Source: Lentisphaerota bacterium (lineage in GTDB: Bacteria; Verrucomicrobiota; Kiritimatiellia; UBA8416; JAFGTH01). From it: a DNA stretch of 21,931 nt. How positions within the stretch are numbered: position 1 is the first letter of the stretch; every line of letters starts with the position of its first letter. The DNA lies in contig JAFGTH010000171.1 of assembly GCA_016934225.1 (NCBI GenBank), positions 1-21,931 of the forward strand. Reading direction: 5' to 3'. Shown here piece after piece: positions 15,228-21,931 of this stretch. A program made the translations under genes and the position numbers. A model generated the notes under the pieces. The model was not told the DNA's origin, did not search any database, and saw only the letters and a program-made list of their open reading frames with translations.

Positions 15228-16487
15228 TTACGCGGTATCTCCTTCAGGTTGTGAGGCAACGGCCGCTTCGTAGATTATCTTTGCCGTCTCTTCGCTTAAT
15301 CCGGCCGTTTCCACAAGATCACTGATTTCCGCCGCGAGAATACCTTCAACGGTAAGAAAGCCGGCATTAACCAGCGCTTCGGCATTTTCTTTCCCGATTC
15401 CATCCAGTGCTGCTAGCTCTTCGACTGCCTTTGCGACCTTCTCCTCAAAACTGACATTACTCTCGTCTTTCTGAATATCCACTTTCATCCCAAGCAATTT
15501 CGCCGTCAGGCGCACATTCTGACCCCGTTTGCCAATTGCAAGAGAGAGCTGGTCCGTATCTGCGATCACATGAACCACATGTGGGTCGTTTTCATCAATG
15601 GTGACCTTGGACAATTTGGCTGGTGAAAGAGCATTGGCGACGTAAGTCTTAATATCGTCGCTCCATCGTATGATATCAATCTTTTCGCCCGAGAGTTCGC
15701 GAACAATATTTTTTACGCGCATACCGCGCATCCCCACGCACGCGCCGACCGCATCCACCTTCGTGTCATGTGAGAACACGGCGATTTTTGTGCGATAGCC
15801 CGGCTCTCGCGCGATGCCTTTTATTTCCACAACTCCGTCGGTGATTTCCGACACCTCCAAATGGAACAGAGTTTTAACAAAATTAGGATGGCTTCTCGAC
15901 AACACGATGCTCGGACCTGCGGAATTGTTCTGCACGGTCAGGATATAGGCGCGAATTCTATCACCGATCTGATATTCCTCAGTCGGTACCCGTTCGTTGG
16001 CGGGTATGATTGCTTCCGCGCGTCCGAGGTCCACAATAATGTCGCTCCGATTAAACTGGCGAACAGCGCCGCTGACGATATCTCCGATCCTGTTTTTGTA
16101 TTCGCCAAAGACCATATCGCGCTCGGCCTGGCGAATTTTCTGTATAATCGCTTGTTTCGCGGTTTGCGCTGCGATTCTTCCGAAATCTTTTGGCGTTACT
16201 TCGATCTCAATTTTGTCGCCCAGTGCGGCGTCCGGTTTTATTGCCTTTGCATCGGCCAGAGAAATTTCGTGACAGCCCTTTGCGGGCCGTTCCGTTACAA
16301 TGGCGTCGGCAAAAGCTTTTATTTCACAAGTTTGCCGATCAATATGGACCCGTAAAATCTCTTCGGTATCTATCCCGTGTTTAGACGCAGACTGCATTGC
16401 GTACTCGACCGCTTGTATCAGCGTTTCCCGATCGATTCCACGCTCTTTTTCCATATAATTAAGTATGGCTAGAAGCTCATTATTCAT
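15228..16487 (-). CDS. nusA: Transcription termination/antitermination factor NusA
   Basis: The 419-residue protein has the RNA-polymerase-binding N-terminal domain (1-125), an S1 domain (about 134-198, GDIVSGAVRQFNRSDIIVDLGRAEAIIP), KH1 (VGMRGMRVKNIVRELSGEKIDII, 251-273) and KH2 (LAIGKRGQNVRLTAKLLGMKVDI, 316-338). A C-terminal helix-hairpin-helix region follows (LAALDGIGKENAEALVNAGFLTVEGI). It modulates pausing, termination and antitermination. It is the first gene of the translation operon. No rimP gene precedes it; instead there is a 185-base leader with a candidate promoter, an intrinsic terminator and a 16-codon ORF that overlaps its ATG. Confidence 0.97.
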   Translation of the reverse strand: MNNELLAILNYMEKERGIDRETLIQAVEYAMQSASKHGIDTEEILRVHIDRQTCEIKAFADAIVTERPAKGCHEISLADAKAIKPDAALGDKIEIEVTPKDFGRIAAQTAKQAIIQKIRQAERDMVFGEYKNRIGDIVSGAVRQFNRSDIIVDLGRAEAIIPANERVPTEEYQIGDRIRAYILTVQNNSAGPSIVLSRSHPNFVKTLFHLEVSEITDGVVEIKGIAREPGYRTKIAVFSHDTKVDAVGACVGMRGMRVKNIVRELSGEKIDIIRWSDDIKTYVANALSPAKLSKVTIDENDPHVVHVIADTDQLSLAIGKRGQNVRLTAKLLGMKVDIQKDESNVSFEEKVAKAVEELAALDGIGKENAEALVNAGFLTVEGILAAEISDLVETAGLSEETAKIIYEAAVASQPEGDTA

Positions 16488-16534
16488 GGCTTTTTCTCAC
16501 ATCTACGCCTGTTAGGGCGCTTGTTTTCCTCCAT
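16484..16534 (-). CDS. Possible leader mini-ORF overlapping the nusA start
   Basis: An ATG at 16534 opens a 16-codon frame, MEENKRPNRRRCEKKP. Its TGA overlaps the nusA ATG as ATGA (16484-16487), the same coupling used at several other junctions in this array. It starts just after the U-tract of the upstream terminator. No ribosome binding site precedes it. A strong GGAGG (16528-16532) lies at and just after its start codon, but no start codon follows at normal spacing. Translation is unproven. It could be a coupling or attenuation leader, or chance. Confidence 0.2.
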   Translation of the reverse strand: MEENKRPNRRRCEKKP

Positions 16535-16540
16535 ACACAC

Positions 16541-16565
16541 AAAAGAGTGGGCTCGGGCCCACTCT
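16541..16565 (-). terminator. Intrinsic terminator/possible attenuator before nusA
   Basis: A perfect 9-bp, GC-rich stem, AGAGTGGGC / GCCCACTCT (16544-16565), with a 4-base loop is followed on the minus strand by TTTTGTGTG. That is the form of a Rho-independent terminator for minus-strand transcription. It lies 107 bases after the stop of the DUF6941-type gene and 57 bases before the nusA ATG. It must end the upstream unit at least partly. If nusA is transcribed from the candidate promoter at 16603-16631, the hairpin is inside the nusA leader and could work as an attenuator. Confidence 0.75.
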
Positions 16566-16602
16566 GCTCAAGAAACCAAATTATCCAGAGACAGTTTCCA
16601 AT

Positions 16603-16631
16603 AGTTAATAAAACAGGGATCTCAAAGTCAA
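16603..16631 (-). promoter_or_regulatory. Candidate sigma-70-type promoter for the nusA operon
   Basis: The minus strand has TTGACT (16631-16626) followed after 17 bases by TTAACT (16608-16603), or after 15 bases by TATTAA. The -35 is good and the -10 is imperfect. Transcription would start near 16596, giving a leader of about 110 bases with the terminator hairpin at its centre. No other promoter-like pair is visible between the terminator and nusA, where there is little room. Confidence 0.35.
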
Positions 16632-16672
16632 GCAAACTTTAGGTCTTTTTCGTTTGGCAAGCCAAAAAAAGC

Positions 16673-17095
16673 TTATTGGCCGGCATCTGAAGGCGGCATT
16701 TTCTGTTTCTGGGGAATTACTCGCGCGACTTTGATGGGATAACGTATCTTTAAATCGTTTTCCAGCAGAATCTCCACCCAGTAAGAACCTTCTTTTTCGA
16801 AGCGCACATTCAGGAAGAATTCCACACTTGTCGCGGTTGCCTGATCGTCGGGTAGATGGATCTTCAACGGTTTTCCTTCAACCACCGGCGTGGTGCCGTC
16901 GCAACCCAAAATGCGGCTCTGCTGTTCGAATATTCCTTTGCCTGAACACCAGCGATTCACAATACAAATCTTTTGAAACACTGCGGGGAATACTGGTACG
17001 CCTACTGCGTCAAACAAACCAATGAGAATAAACTTACCGTTTCGCTCCTGGCGCACGTCGTCACACAAAAGACTGGACTGAAGATCCGGTATCAT
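16673..17095 (-). CDS. DUF6941-type protein of unknown function
   Basis: The 140-residue protein has no signal peptide or membrane segment. The N-terminus MIPDLQSSLLCDDVRQERNGKF followed by LIGLFDAVGVPVFPAVFQKICIVNRWCSGKGIFEQQSRIL resembles the family I know as DUF6941 ('lLCDdvR.E.nGK..liGlf..i....fP'). The rest is predicted to be beta-rich (VEFFLNVRFEKEGSYWVEILLENDLKIRYPIKV), suggesting a small beta-sandwich. The biochemical role is unknown. The start lies four bases after the stop of the acyltransferase gene, so the two are probably co-transcribed. A terminator follows at 16541-16565. Confidence 0.72.
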   Translation of the reverse strand: MIPDLQSSLLCDDVRQERNGKFILIGLFDAVGVPVFPAVFQKICIVNRWCSGKGIFEQQSRILGCDGTTPVVEGKPLKIHLPDDQATATSVEFFLNVRFEKEGSYWVEILLENDLKIRYPIKVARVIPQKQKMPPSDAGQ

Positions 17096-17099
17096 TATT

Positions 17100-17906
17100 T
17101 CAATAACCTGACCATATTTTCAACGTATCGTCAATAAAATCAATTATTCGTTGATGCTGCGCTTTGCCGTTTCCGCTGACGCGGATCTGTTCTCCGAATT
17201 TGAAGCATACCATCTTGCTTCTGTCAAGTGGTCCGAAGTCTCGCATAAACTTTCCGATCCCCATGAAATCCGTCTTTAGCGCAATTGGGACGATCGGAAC
17301 ATCCGTTTTTTTAGCAAGTTTAATACCGATAGAGTTGAAGTGGCTTGAGTCAAAGACGATGCTGCGAGTAGATTGAGGATAGATAATGACGGATTGTCCG
17401 TTTCGAATGAAATCAGATCCTTTTTCCAATACGTTCTTCAGGTCGTCCCGAGGATTCTGGCGACCGACGATTACAGGATTGACTCCGCGCATAACGGTGC
17501 CGAACACCGGATAACGCATGAGACTTTCTTTCACAACCGTGGTTATATGGTCAAACGGAAGAAGCAGCACAGGCAAAACCATGGTCTCCACCATGCTCAT
17601 ATGATTTGCCACATAAACCACCGGATGTGTGGCACACACTGCATTCTGGTAGTCTTCTACCCTGACTTTTCCGCCGCATTGTTCTATATTGCGCATAACG
17701 GCAAAAGACAAGTCTGACCATGATTCGGAATTAAATTCACCGCGTTTGACAACTTTGCTGCAAACATAAACTATGCGAAAAAGCTTTAAATAAAACCAGG
17801 CGTCGAATTTGCCGAAAAACCTGTCCATTCGGGAGCAAGACGAATCGGCAGGAGTTTCGTAAGCTCCAGTGTCTCTGATAAAGTGCTGAAACTCCTTTGT
17901 GAGCAT
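17100..17906 (-). CDS. Lysophospholipid/1-acylglycerol-phosphate acyltransferase-like protein (PlsC family, variant motifs)
   Basis: The 268-residue protein has a PlsC-type fold. Block I is VANHMSMVETMVLP (99-112). Block II/III is VNPVIVGRQNPRDDLKNVLEKG, then VIIYPQSTRS (173-182) and VPIVPIALKTDF (203-213). Two positions differ from classical enzymes. The HX4D motif is HX4E (H102, E107), and the FPEGTR motif is YPQSTR, so the usual glutamate is glutamine. I recall related 'NHMSMxE...FPQ(T/S)TR' proteins as a subfamily, so this is probably a real variant and not decay. It likely acylates a lysophospholipid or another lipid precursor at the cytoplasmic membrane. No strong ribosome binding site is seen at its ATG. 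Confidence 0.82.
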   Translation of the reverse strand: MLTKEFQHFIRDTGAYETPADSSCSRMDRFFGKFDAWFYLKLFRIVYVCSKVVKRGEFNSESWSDLSFAVMRNIEQCGGKVRVEDYQNAVCATHPVVYVANHMSMVETMVLPVLLLPFDHITTVVKESLMRYPVFGTVMRGVNPVIVGRQNPRDDLKNVLEKGSDFIRNGQSVIIYPQSTRSIVFDSSHFNSIGIKLAKKTDVPIVPIALKTDFMGIGKFMRDFGPLDRSKMVCFKFGEQIRVSGNGKAQHQRIIDFIDDTLKIWSGY

Positions 17907-18037
17907 GTTGTTTATTCTCTACCATTTTCGTCTTTCATAAGGCAAGTCAAGAGTCAAGGTCACCGAGAAATTGCCGCGAAAAATCCCATCATGCGGATAG
18001 GCCAACACGTAAATCCGGGTGTTAAGCAGCGTGTATT

Positions 18038-18051
18038 TTGATCCATATCAA
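18038..18051. promoter_or_regulatory. Perfect Crp/Fnr-type palindrome (FNR-box-like)
   Basis: TTGATCCATATCAA matches TTGAT-N4-ATCAA, the consensus site of Fnr/Anr/Dnr/FixK-type regulators, at all ten fixed positions. It lies in the intergenic region between the divergent acyltransferase and TPR lipoprotein genes, four bases upstream of a candidate -35 element at 18055. This is close to the position of activator sites in class II promoters. A regulator gene is not in the window. Confidence 0.5.
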
Positions 18052-18054
18052 TAG

Positions 18055-18084
18055 TTGCGGCAAAGCGGCACGATGTGTTATACA
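18055..18084 (+). promoter_or_regulatory. Candidate promoter for the TPR lipoprotein gene
   Basis: TTGCGG (18055-18060) and TATACA (18079-18084) are 18 bases apart; the overlapping TTATAC is 17 bases apart. Both hexamers are weak matches, as expected for an activator-dependent promoter, and the Fnr-type palindrome ends just upstream. Transcription would start near 18090, only a few bases before the ribosome binding site at 18097-18102. The TTG at 18055 that opens a longer reading frame coincides with this -35 element. Confidence 0.3.
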
Positions 18085-18096
18085 TCCCTGAACGGC

Positions 18097-18102
18097 AGGA
18101 AG
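18097..18102 (+). promoter_or_regulatory. Ribosome binding site that decides the lipoprotein start
   Basis: AGGAAG lies nine bases before the ATG at 18112. That start gives a canonical lipoprotein signal peptide, while the upstream in-frame TTG (18055) and ATG (18073) lack a ribosome binding site. Confidence 0.55.
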
Positions 18103-18111
18103 TATGTATTG

Positions 18112-19527
18112 ATGATGAAGAGCATCAGGTCTTTTTTTGCGAAACCAACGCTTGTCGTGGCAATGTCGGTTCTGATCGGCTGCAGCCGATCAGACGTATC
18201 GCGTCGCGCCGAAGCAGTGAGACTCCTGCAGGCCGGCGCAAATGACGCCGCGATACGCGCATTCTCACAGTTGGTCCGCCGCGACTTTGGTAACGCTGAA
18301 GATTATTGTAATCTTGGCATTGCGAACTGGCGGGCCGGTCATATCGAACCGGCTGTCAGCGCTTTCAAGACGGCAGCAGAATTAAATTCGAGCGACTCGG
18401 CGCCATTGGAATTTCTTGCGGCAATCCATATTGAACAACAAAAATGGGATACAGCCCGCGCCATGCTGAACGAAGCAAAAAAGCGCTCACCAATGTCGCC
18501 TCGTATTCCGGCAACAATGGCGTTACTGGAATATCGAGCCGGCAATGTTGACGCAGCGCAAAATTTTTTGGAGGAATCACTGGACCTGAACCCGGATTAC
18601 GGGCCGGCATTGTACAATATGGCGCTATTGTACCGTGACGAACATAACGACGAAATCAAAGCAGCGGAATATTTCCGGATGTATCTTGAAATAACAGACG
18701 ATAAACATCATTCGCTTCGCGCCCAGGCATTTCTCGGCGCATTGCCGGCATCTGGTATCGAGCCGGAATTGCTGTTGTCTTCTCTGCCGGCTCAAAGTTC
18801 GGCGGAGCCTCTCATTCAAGCTGCGCAACAGGCAATTGAATCGGCGGAATACGATACGGCTTTGATTGCGCTCAAGCGGGCAACCAAGATTGATCCAACC
18901 AACGCTACAGCCCTTTGGCATCTCGCAGTAATTTATGATAAACATCTTGCCGACAGCGATACCGCTGCCGCGACATATCGTGAATTTGCCGCATTGTTTC
19001 CAAACGATCCGCGAGTCGGCGAAATACCGGTATCCATGTTGCAAGCAAAGGAAATCGCAATAGAAGCAGAATCACCCGCCGGGCTGTTTCAAAAAGGGGT
19101 GGAATGTCATTCCAGGAGCGATTGGGACGGCGCGATTTCTTTCTATGGCTTGGCGTTAGCTCAGGACGACCGTTTTAGCGACGCCTATTTCAATCTTGGC
19201 CTTGCCCATAAAGCAAAAGGCGATTTGATAAAAGCTCGCGATGCTTTCGTATGCGCTTTGAATACAAACCCGGATATGCTTCGTGCAATGTACATGTTGG
19301 CGGTAACATATCGGGAACTTAAAGACGCCGGTAATGCGGTCAGACACGCTCAGAAAGTCGTCGGCATTGACCCCGGCCACGCCAAGGCGCATTATTTGCT
19401 TGGATTGCTGTATCGGGACGCCATGCGCTACGACATGGCGCAGACCCATTTCGAAAGATGTATTGAGTTGGCTCCAAAAGAGTCCTTCGCGAAGAAGGCA
19501 AAAGAATGGCTGGCAAAAACGCGATAG
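18112..19527 (+). CDS. TPR-repeat lipoprotein
   Basis: The 471-residue protein starts MMKSIRSFFAKPTLVVAMSVLIGCSRSD, a lipoprotein signal peptide with lipobox LIGC (Cys24). The mature part is built from tetratricopeptide repeats. Clear units include NAEDYCNLGIANWRAGHIEPAVSAFKTA, APLEFLAAIHIEQQKWDTARAMLNEA, GPALYNMALLYRDEH, ATALWHLAVIYDKHLADSDTAAATYREF, SDAYFNLGLAHKAKGDLIKARDAFVCALNTNPD, LRAMYMLAVTYRELKDAGNAVRHAQKV and AKAHYLLGLLYRDAMRYDMAQTHFERC. It is probably an envelope scaffold for protein-protein contacts; the partner is unknown. The ribosome binding site at 18097-18102 and the signal peptide fix the start. A perfect Fnr-type box lies upstream. The gene is followed closely by the cvpA-like gene. 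Confidence 0.85.
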   Translation: MMKSIRSFFAKPTLVVAMSVLIGCSRSDVSRRAEAVRLLQAGANDAAIRAFSQLVRRDFGNAEDYCNLGIANWRAGHIEPAVSAFKTAAELNSSDSAPLEFLAAIHIEQQKWDTARAMLNEAKKRSPMSPRIPATMALLEYRAGNVDAAQNFLEESLDLNPDYGPALYNMALLYRDEHNDEIKAAEYFRMYLEITDDKHHSLRAQAFLGALPASGIEPELLLSSLPAQSSAEPLIQAAQQAIESAEYDTALIALKRATKIDPTNATALWHLAVIYDKHLADSDTAAATYREFAALFPNDPRVGEIPVSMLQAKEIAIEAESPAGLFQKGVECHSRSDWDGAISFYGLALAQDDRFSDAYFNLGLAHKAKGDLIKARDAFVCALNTNPDMLRAMYMLAVTYRELKDAGNAVRHAQKVVGIDPGHAKAHYLLGLLYRDAMRYDMAQTHFERCIELAPKESFAKKAKEWLAKTR

Positions 19528-19551
19528 CTCGTGAGCCGGCATGGTGTTCGC

Positions 19552-20118
19552 ATGACAGGTTTTCCTCCGCTTAGTGTTATTGATATCGTTGCCTTGGTTA
19601 TTGTCGCGCTTGGCGCATTGATCGGATACCGTCGCGGACTTTCAGGGGAACTGGCCCAATTGATCAGTGTAATCGTGGCGTTCGTGATCAGTCTGTTGCT
19701 CTATCATCCTGTTGGTTCGTGGTTGCATGAACACACGCAATTGAACAATCGCCCACAGGCAGCGCATGCTGTGGCATTCATTGCAACGATAATCGGCGCG
19801 ACCATTGCCATGATAATATTGCGGTACTTGCTTAAACGAATTATGCAGGTTGTAATCGAAAAGGAGGTTGATAAAATAGGCGGTGTAATTGCCGGCTTTG
19901 TCAGGGCCTCCATCTTGGTGGTCATAGTGTTCTTGCTTTTGAACATGTGGCCGCACGAATATCTAAACCGATTATTTGGCGAGGAATCGGTAATCGGTAC
20001 GGCGGTTCTGCATTGCATGCCGTCATTCGAGGAACAATTTAGCAGCGTAAAAGACCTGCGCGAAAAAGTTGAGAACCGATGGCAGGAACGAAAGAAACAA
20101 TCAACAGAAAACGATTAG
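19552..20118 (+). CDS. cvpA: CvpA family membrane protein
   Basis: The protein has 188 residues from the ATG at 19552. An in-frame GTG at 19531 would add seven residues. Neither start has a good ribosome binding site; the ATG fits the family, which begins only a few residues before the first membrane helix. Four hydrophobic helices are visible: SVIDIVALVIVALGALIGYRRG, LISVIVAFVISLLLYHPVG, AVAFIATIIGATIAMIILRYLL and IGGVIAGFVRASILVVIVFLLLNMWP. The 'D...l......G...G...G' start is typical of CvpA, a family linked to colicin V production and envelope integrity in enterobacteria. The C-terminal 45 residues are hydrophilic and charged. It lies 24 bases after the TPR lipoprotein and 77 bases before dnaG. 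Confidence 0.85.
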   Translation: MTGFPPLSVIDIVALVIVALGALIGYRRGLSGELAQLISVIVAFVISLLLYHPVGSWLHEHTQLNNRPQAAHAVAFIATIIGATIAMIILRYLLKRIMQVVIEKEVDKIGGVIAGFVRASILVVIVFLLLNMWPHEYLNRLFGEESVIGTAVLHCMPSFEEQFSSVKDLREKVENRWQERKKQSTEND

Positions 20119-20195
20119 CGCTCAATTGCGCTGGAACCGGCCTTAATATTCCGTTCGCGGTCATCAAAGCCGATCAATCATTATCCAAGTGATAA

Positions 20196-21931
20196 ATGGC
20201 ACGCATTATCCCAAAACGCACGCTGGAAGATATTCGTTTCCGAAACGATATCGTTGAAGTCATCGGGTCATACATCACTCTGAAAAAGGCGGGATCCTCT
20301 TTCAAAGCATGTTGTCCGTTTCATAAAGAAAAGACGCCATCATTCCATGTCAATCCGCAGAAGCAGATATACCATTGCTTCGGATGCGGAGCCGGCGGCG
20401 ACGTATTCGGATTCATAATGCAGCAAGAAGGCGTGGATTTTACGACAGCCGTCAAAATTTTGGCTCAAAAAGCCGGCGTGGAACTCAATTTGGAAGAAGC
20501 AGAAAGCGACGGAATTGATAAAGCCGCGCTCTATAAATTGCTTGGCGAAGTCGCGCAACTGTACCACAACGCTTTATTGGAAAGAAAAAGCGCGCAAAAC
20601 GCTCGAGAGTATTTGGAATTGAGAGAATTGTCAGGAGAAACTGTGAAGGAGTTTCTCATCGGCTATGCCCCGGACCGATGGGATGCGGTACTGACATGGG
20701 CTGAGAAAAAGAAATACAAACACAATCTTGTCGAGGCATCGGGCTTGATACTTAAGAAGGACAATGCCTCGTCAAGGGGCGGAGAATACTACGATCGCTT
20801 CCGGAACAGGCTTATGTTTCCTGTTTTCGACGAACAAAGCCGCGTAATCGGATTTAGCGGTCGAACTTTGTCCGATGAAGAATCGGCCAAATATGTCAAC
20901 AGCCCCGAAACACCCGTATTTCATAAAAGCCGCGTCCTTTATGCTTTGGACAAAGCAAGACGACACATTGTAGAAAATCGCGAGGCCATTGTCTGTGAAG
21001 GCCAGATTGACGTAATTCGTTGTCATCAGGCTGGTTTTAATACGGCGGTTGCCTCCCAGGGCACCGCATTCACAGAAGATCACGTGCATATTCTGCGCAG
21101 ATATGCCGACAGCGTGTGCATAGTGTTTGATCCGGATAAAGCCGGGCAGGATGCAGCCATTCGAACGGCCACACTGTTCATGTCGGACGGACTTGCAACT
21201 CGCATCGCCACTCTTCCTAAAGGTGAAGATCCCGATTCGTTTATTCGCAAGAAAGGTGCCGACGCGTTCAAAGCTGCGCTTGATAGCGCATATACGGTCA
21301 TCGGTTTCCAGATCAATACGTTGTCAGAACGAGAGAACATAGGCACAGAGATCGGCGCCATGAGAGTCGCTAAAGCGGTTTTAGCAACCATCAGTCAGAG
21401 CCCTAACGCAGTACAACGCGCGAAACTGATTCAAGAGACGGCCGAACGCCTAAACCTGCCGACTACAGCCCTGCAGGACGATCTTCGACACATGATGCGA
21501 AGACAGGGCAATCGGCGTTTGGAATTGAGATCCGAATCGGCTGTTCCCGAGCAAAAACAAACGCCTAAGGAAGAAATAGAGCTTTGCGAACACATGGCGC
21601 ACATTGCTGATTGTGCTGAACTTGGCACGATCGTCAGAAGTTATTTACCGCTGGAGATGATTTCCGACGTGCATTGCCGGACATTTGTTGAAGCTGCGCT
21701 GCAATCTCAGGAGAAAGGAATTGATATTCAGGAAGCCTTGCGAAACGCGGACACATATTCTTCAGAGCTGGAGCAGCTTGCCGCGCAGGTACAGATGATG
21801 CCGACAAAGATTCGGGGCGAAGAATTTTCTCATGCCGACGCTGTAAAAGACTTGGTGCTGTTAATGTGGCGTACAAAGCTTACACATGAACGAGCGGAAC
21901 TGGAAAAGAAAACAGACGAAAGGGATATTCA
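20196..21931 (+). CDS. dnaG: DNA primase (3' end outside window)
   Basis: The frame from ATG 20196 stays open to the window end (578 codons plus two bases). It makes RNA primers at the replication fork. The N-terminal zinc-binding domain is intact, with CPFHKEKTPSFHVNP and YHCFGCGAGGDVFGF (ligands C40, H43, C61, C64). The RNA polymerase core has YYDRFRNRLMFPVFDEQSRVIGFSGR and AKYVNSPETPVFHKSRVLYALDKA. The TOPRIM part has VCEGQIDVI (E268), VASQGTAFTEDHV and VFDPDKAGQDAA (D312, D314). Residues from about 380 on form the helical linker, and the DnaB-binding end is probably partly missing. 'EGQID' in place of the common 'EGYMD' agrees with what I remember of Verrucomicrobia-like primases. The ribosome binding site is weak. 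Confidence 0.96.
   Translation, partial: MARIIPKRTLEDIRFRNDIVEVIGSYITLKKAGSSFKACCPFHKEKTPSFHVNPQKQIYHCFGCGAGGDVFGFIMQQEGVDFTTAVKILAQKAGVELNLEEAESDGIDKAALYKLLGEVAQLYHNALLERKSAQNAREYLELRELSGETVKEFLIGYAPDRWDAVLTWAEKKKYKHNLVEASGLILKKDNASSRGGEYYDRFRNRLMFPVFDEQSRVIGFSGRTLSDEESAKYVNSPETPVFHKSRVLYALDKARRHIVENREAIVCEGQIDVIRCHQAGFNTAVASQGTAFTEDHVHILRRYADSVCIVFDPDKAGQDAAIRTATLFMSDGLATRIATLPKGEDPDSFIRKKGADAFKAALDSAYTVIGFQINTLSERENIGTEIGAMRVAKAVLATISQSPNAVQRAKLIQETAERLNLPTTALQDDLRHMMRRQGNRRLELRSESAVPEQKQTPKEEIELCEHMAHIADCAELGTIVRSYLPLEMISDVHCRTFVEAALQSQEKGIDIQEALRNADTYSSELEQLAAQVQMMPTKIRGEEFSHADAVKDLVLLMWRTKLTHERAELEKKTDERDI

Noticed and set aside
16640..16670. A dyad TTTGG-CTTG-CCAAA just after the DUF6941-type stop as a terminator.
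   Set aside because: The stem is short and the T-run is on the 5' side for the minus strand, so it does not have terminator form. The hairpin at 16544-16565 is far better.
17941..17965. Tandem TTGACT elements (minus strand) as a promoter for the acyltransferase gene.
   Set aside because: Neither has an acceptable -10 hexamer at normal spacing, so I could not support a specific promoter. The repeated AGTCAAG is short.
18055..18111. A longer TPR lipoprotein starting at TTG 18055 or ATG 18073.
   Set aside because: No ribosome binding site, and the extension would bury the lipoprotein signal peptide. The AGGAAG before ATG 18112 fits better.
20117..20132. AGCGC-TCAATT-GCGCT dyad between cvpA and dnaG as a terminator.
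   Set aside because: Only five base pairs and no U-tract after it; dnaG is probably co-transcribed.

Overview
The window looks like a stretch of bacterial chromosome with moderate G+C, dense gene packing and many weak Shine-Dalgarno sites. Gene content and protein style (short-insert IF2, a DnaG whose TOPRIM glutamate sits in CEGQIDVI, a DUF6941-type protein, a variant PlsC-like acyltransferase, a large ABC-2 permease next to a GGFRGIIADMLWLRA-type protein) suggest the PVC group, most likely the Kiritimatiellota/Verrucomicrobiota/Lentisphaerota side. That placement is inferred from memory of protein families and was not computed.

Layout. (1) Positions 1-1614, plus strand: the end of a sulfatase-like protein, then a complete alkaline-phosphatase-superfamily protein. 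(2) Positions 16487 down to 1624, minus strand: one long, nearly gapless array. It begins with the translation/RNA set nusA-infB-rbfA-truB-ribF-rpsO-pnp. It continues through an ABC exporter (permease, ATPase, second permease with a large soluble insert), a membrane-anchored protein of unknown function, an ApbE lipoprotein (FAD:protein FMN transferase), and an aldo/keto reductase with a C-terminal 2x[4Fe-4S] module. The reductase is split into two frames exactly at an A AAA AAG heptamer. (3) Positions 17906-16673, minus strand: an acyltransferase and a DUF6941-type protein. A clear intrinsic terminator follows, which also lies in the leader of nusA. (4) Positions 18038-21931, plus strand: a TPR lipoprotein preceded by a perfect Crp/Fnr-type palindrome, a CvpA-family membrane protein, and the first 578 codons of DNA primase, cut by the window end.

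How the genes fit together. NusA, IF2, RbfA, TruB, RibF, S15 and PNPase form a classical transcription-elongation, translation-initiation, RNA-modification and RNA-decay unit. The exporter/ApbE/reductase block is collinear with it, with only short gaps or overlaps, so read-through is plausible. The proteins predicted for that block sit at or across the membrane (exporter, anchored protein, lipoprotein flavin transferase) or are redox enzymes.

The window is mostly housekeeping. I did not find a convincing new defence or mobile system, CRISPR array, tRNA, rRNA or insertion sequence. The signals most worth checking are the frameshift heptamer in the reductase, the promoter/terminator/mini-ORF arrangement in the nusA leader, and the TTGAT-N4-ATCAA box upstream of the TPR lipoprotein. 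No gene-free stretch exceeds about 210 bases.
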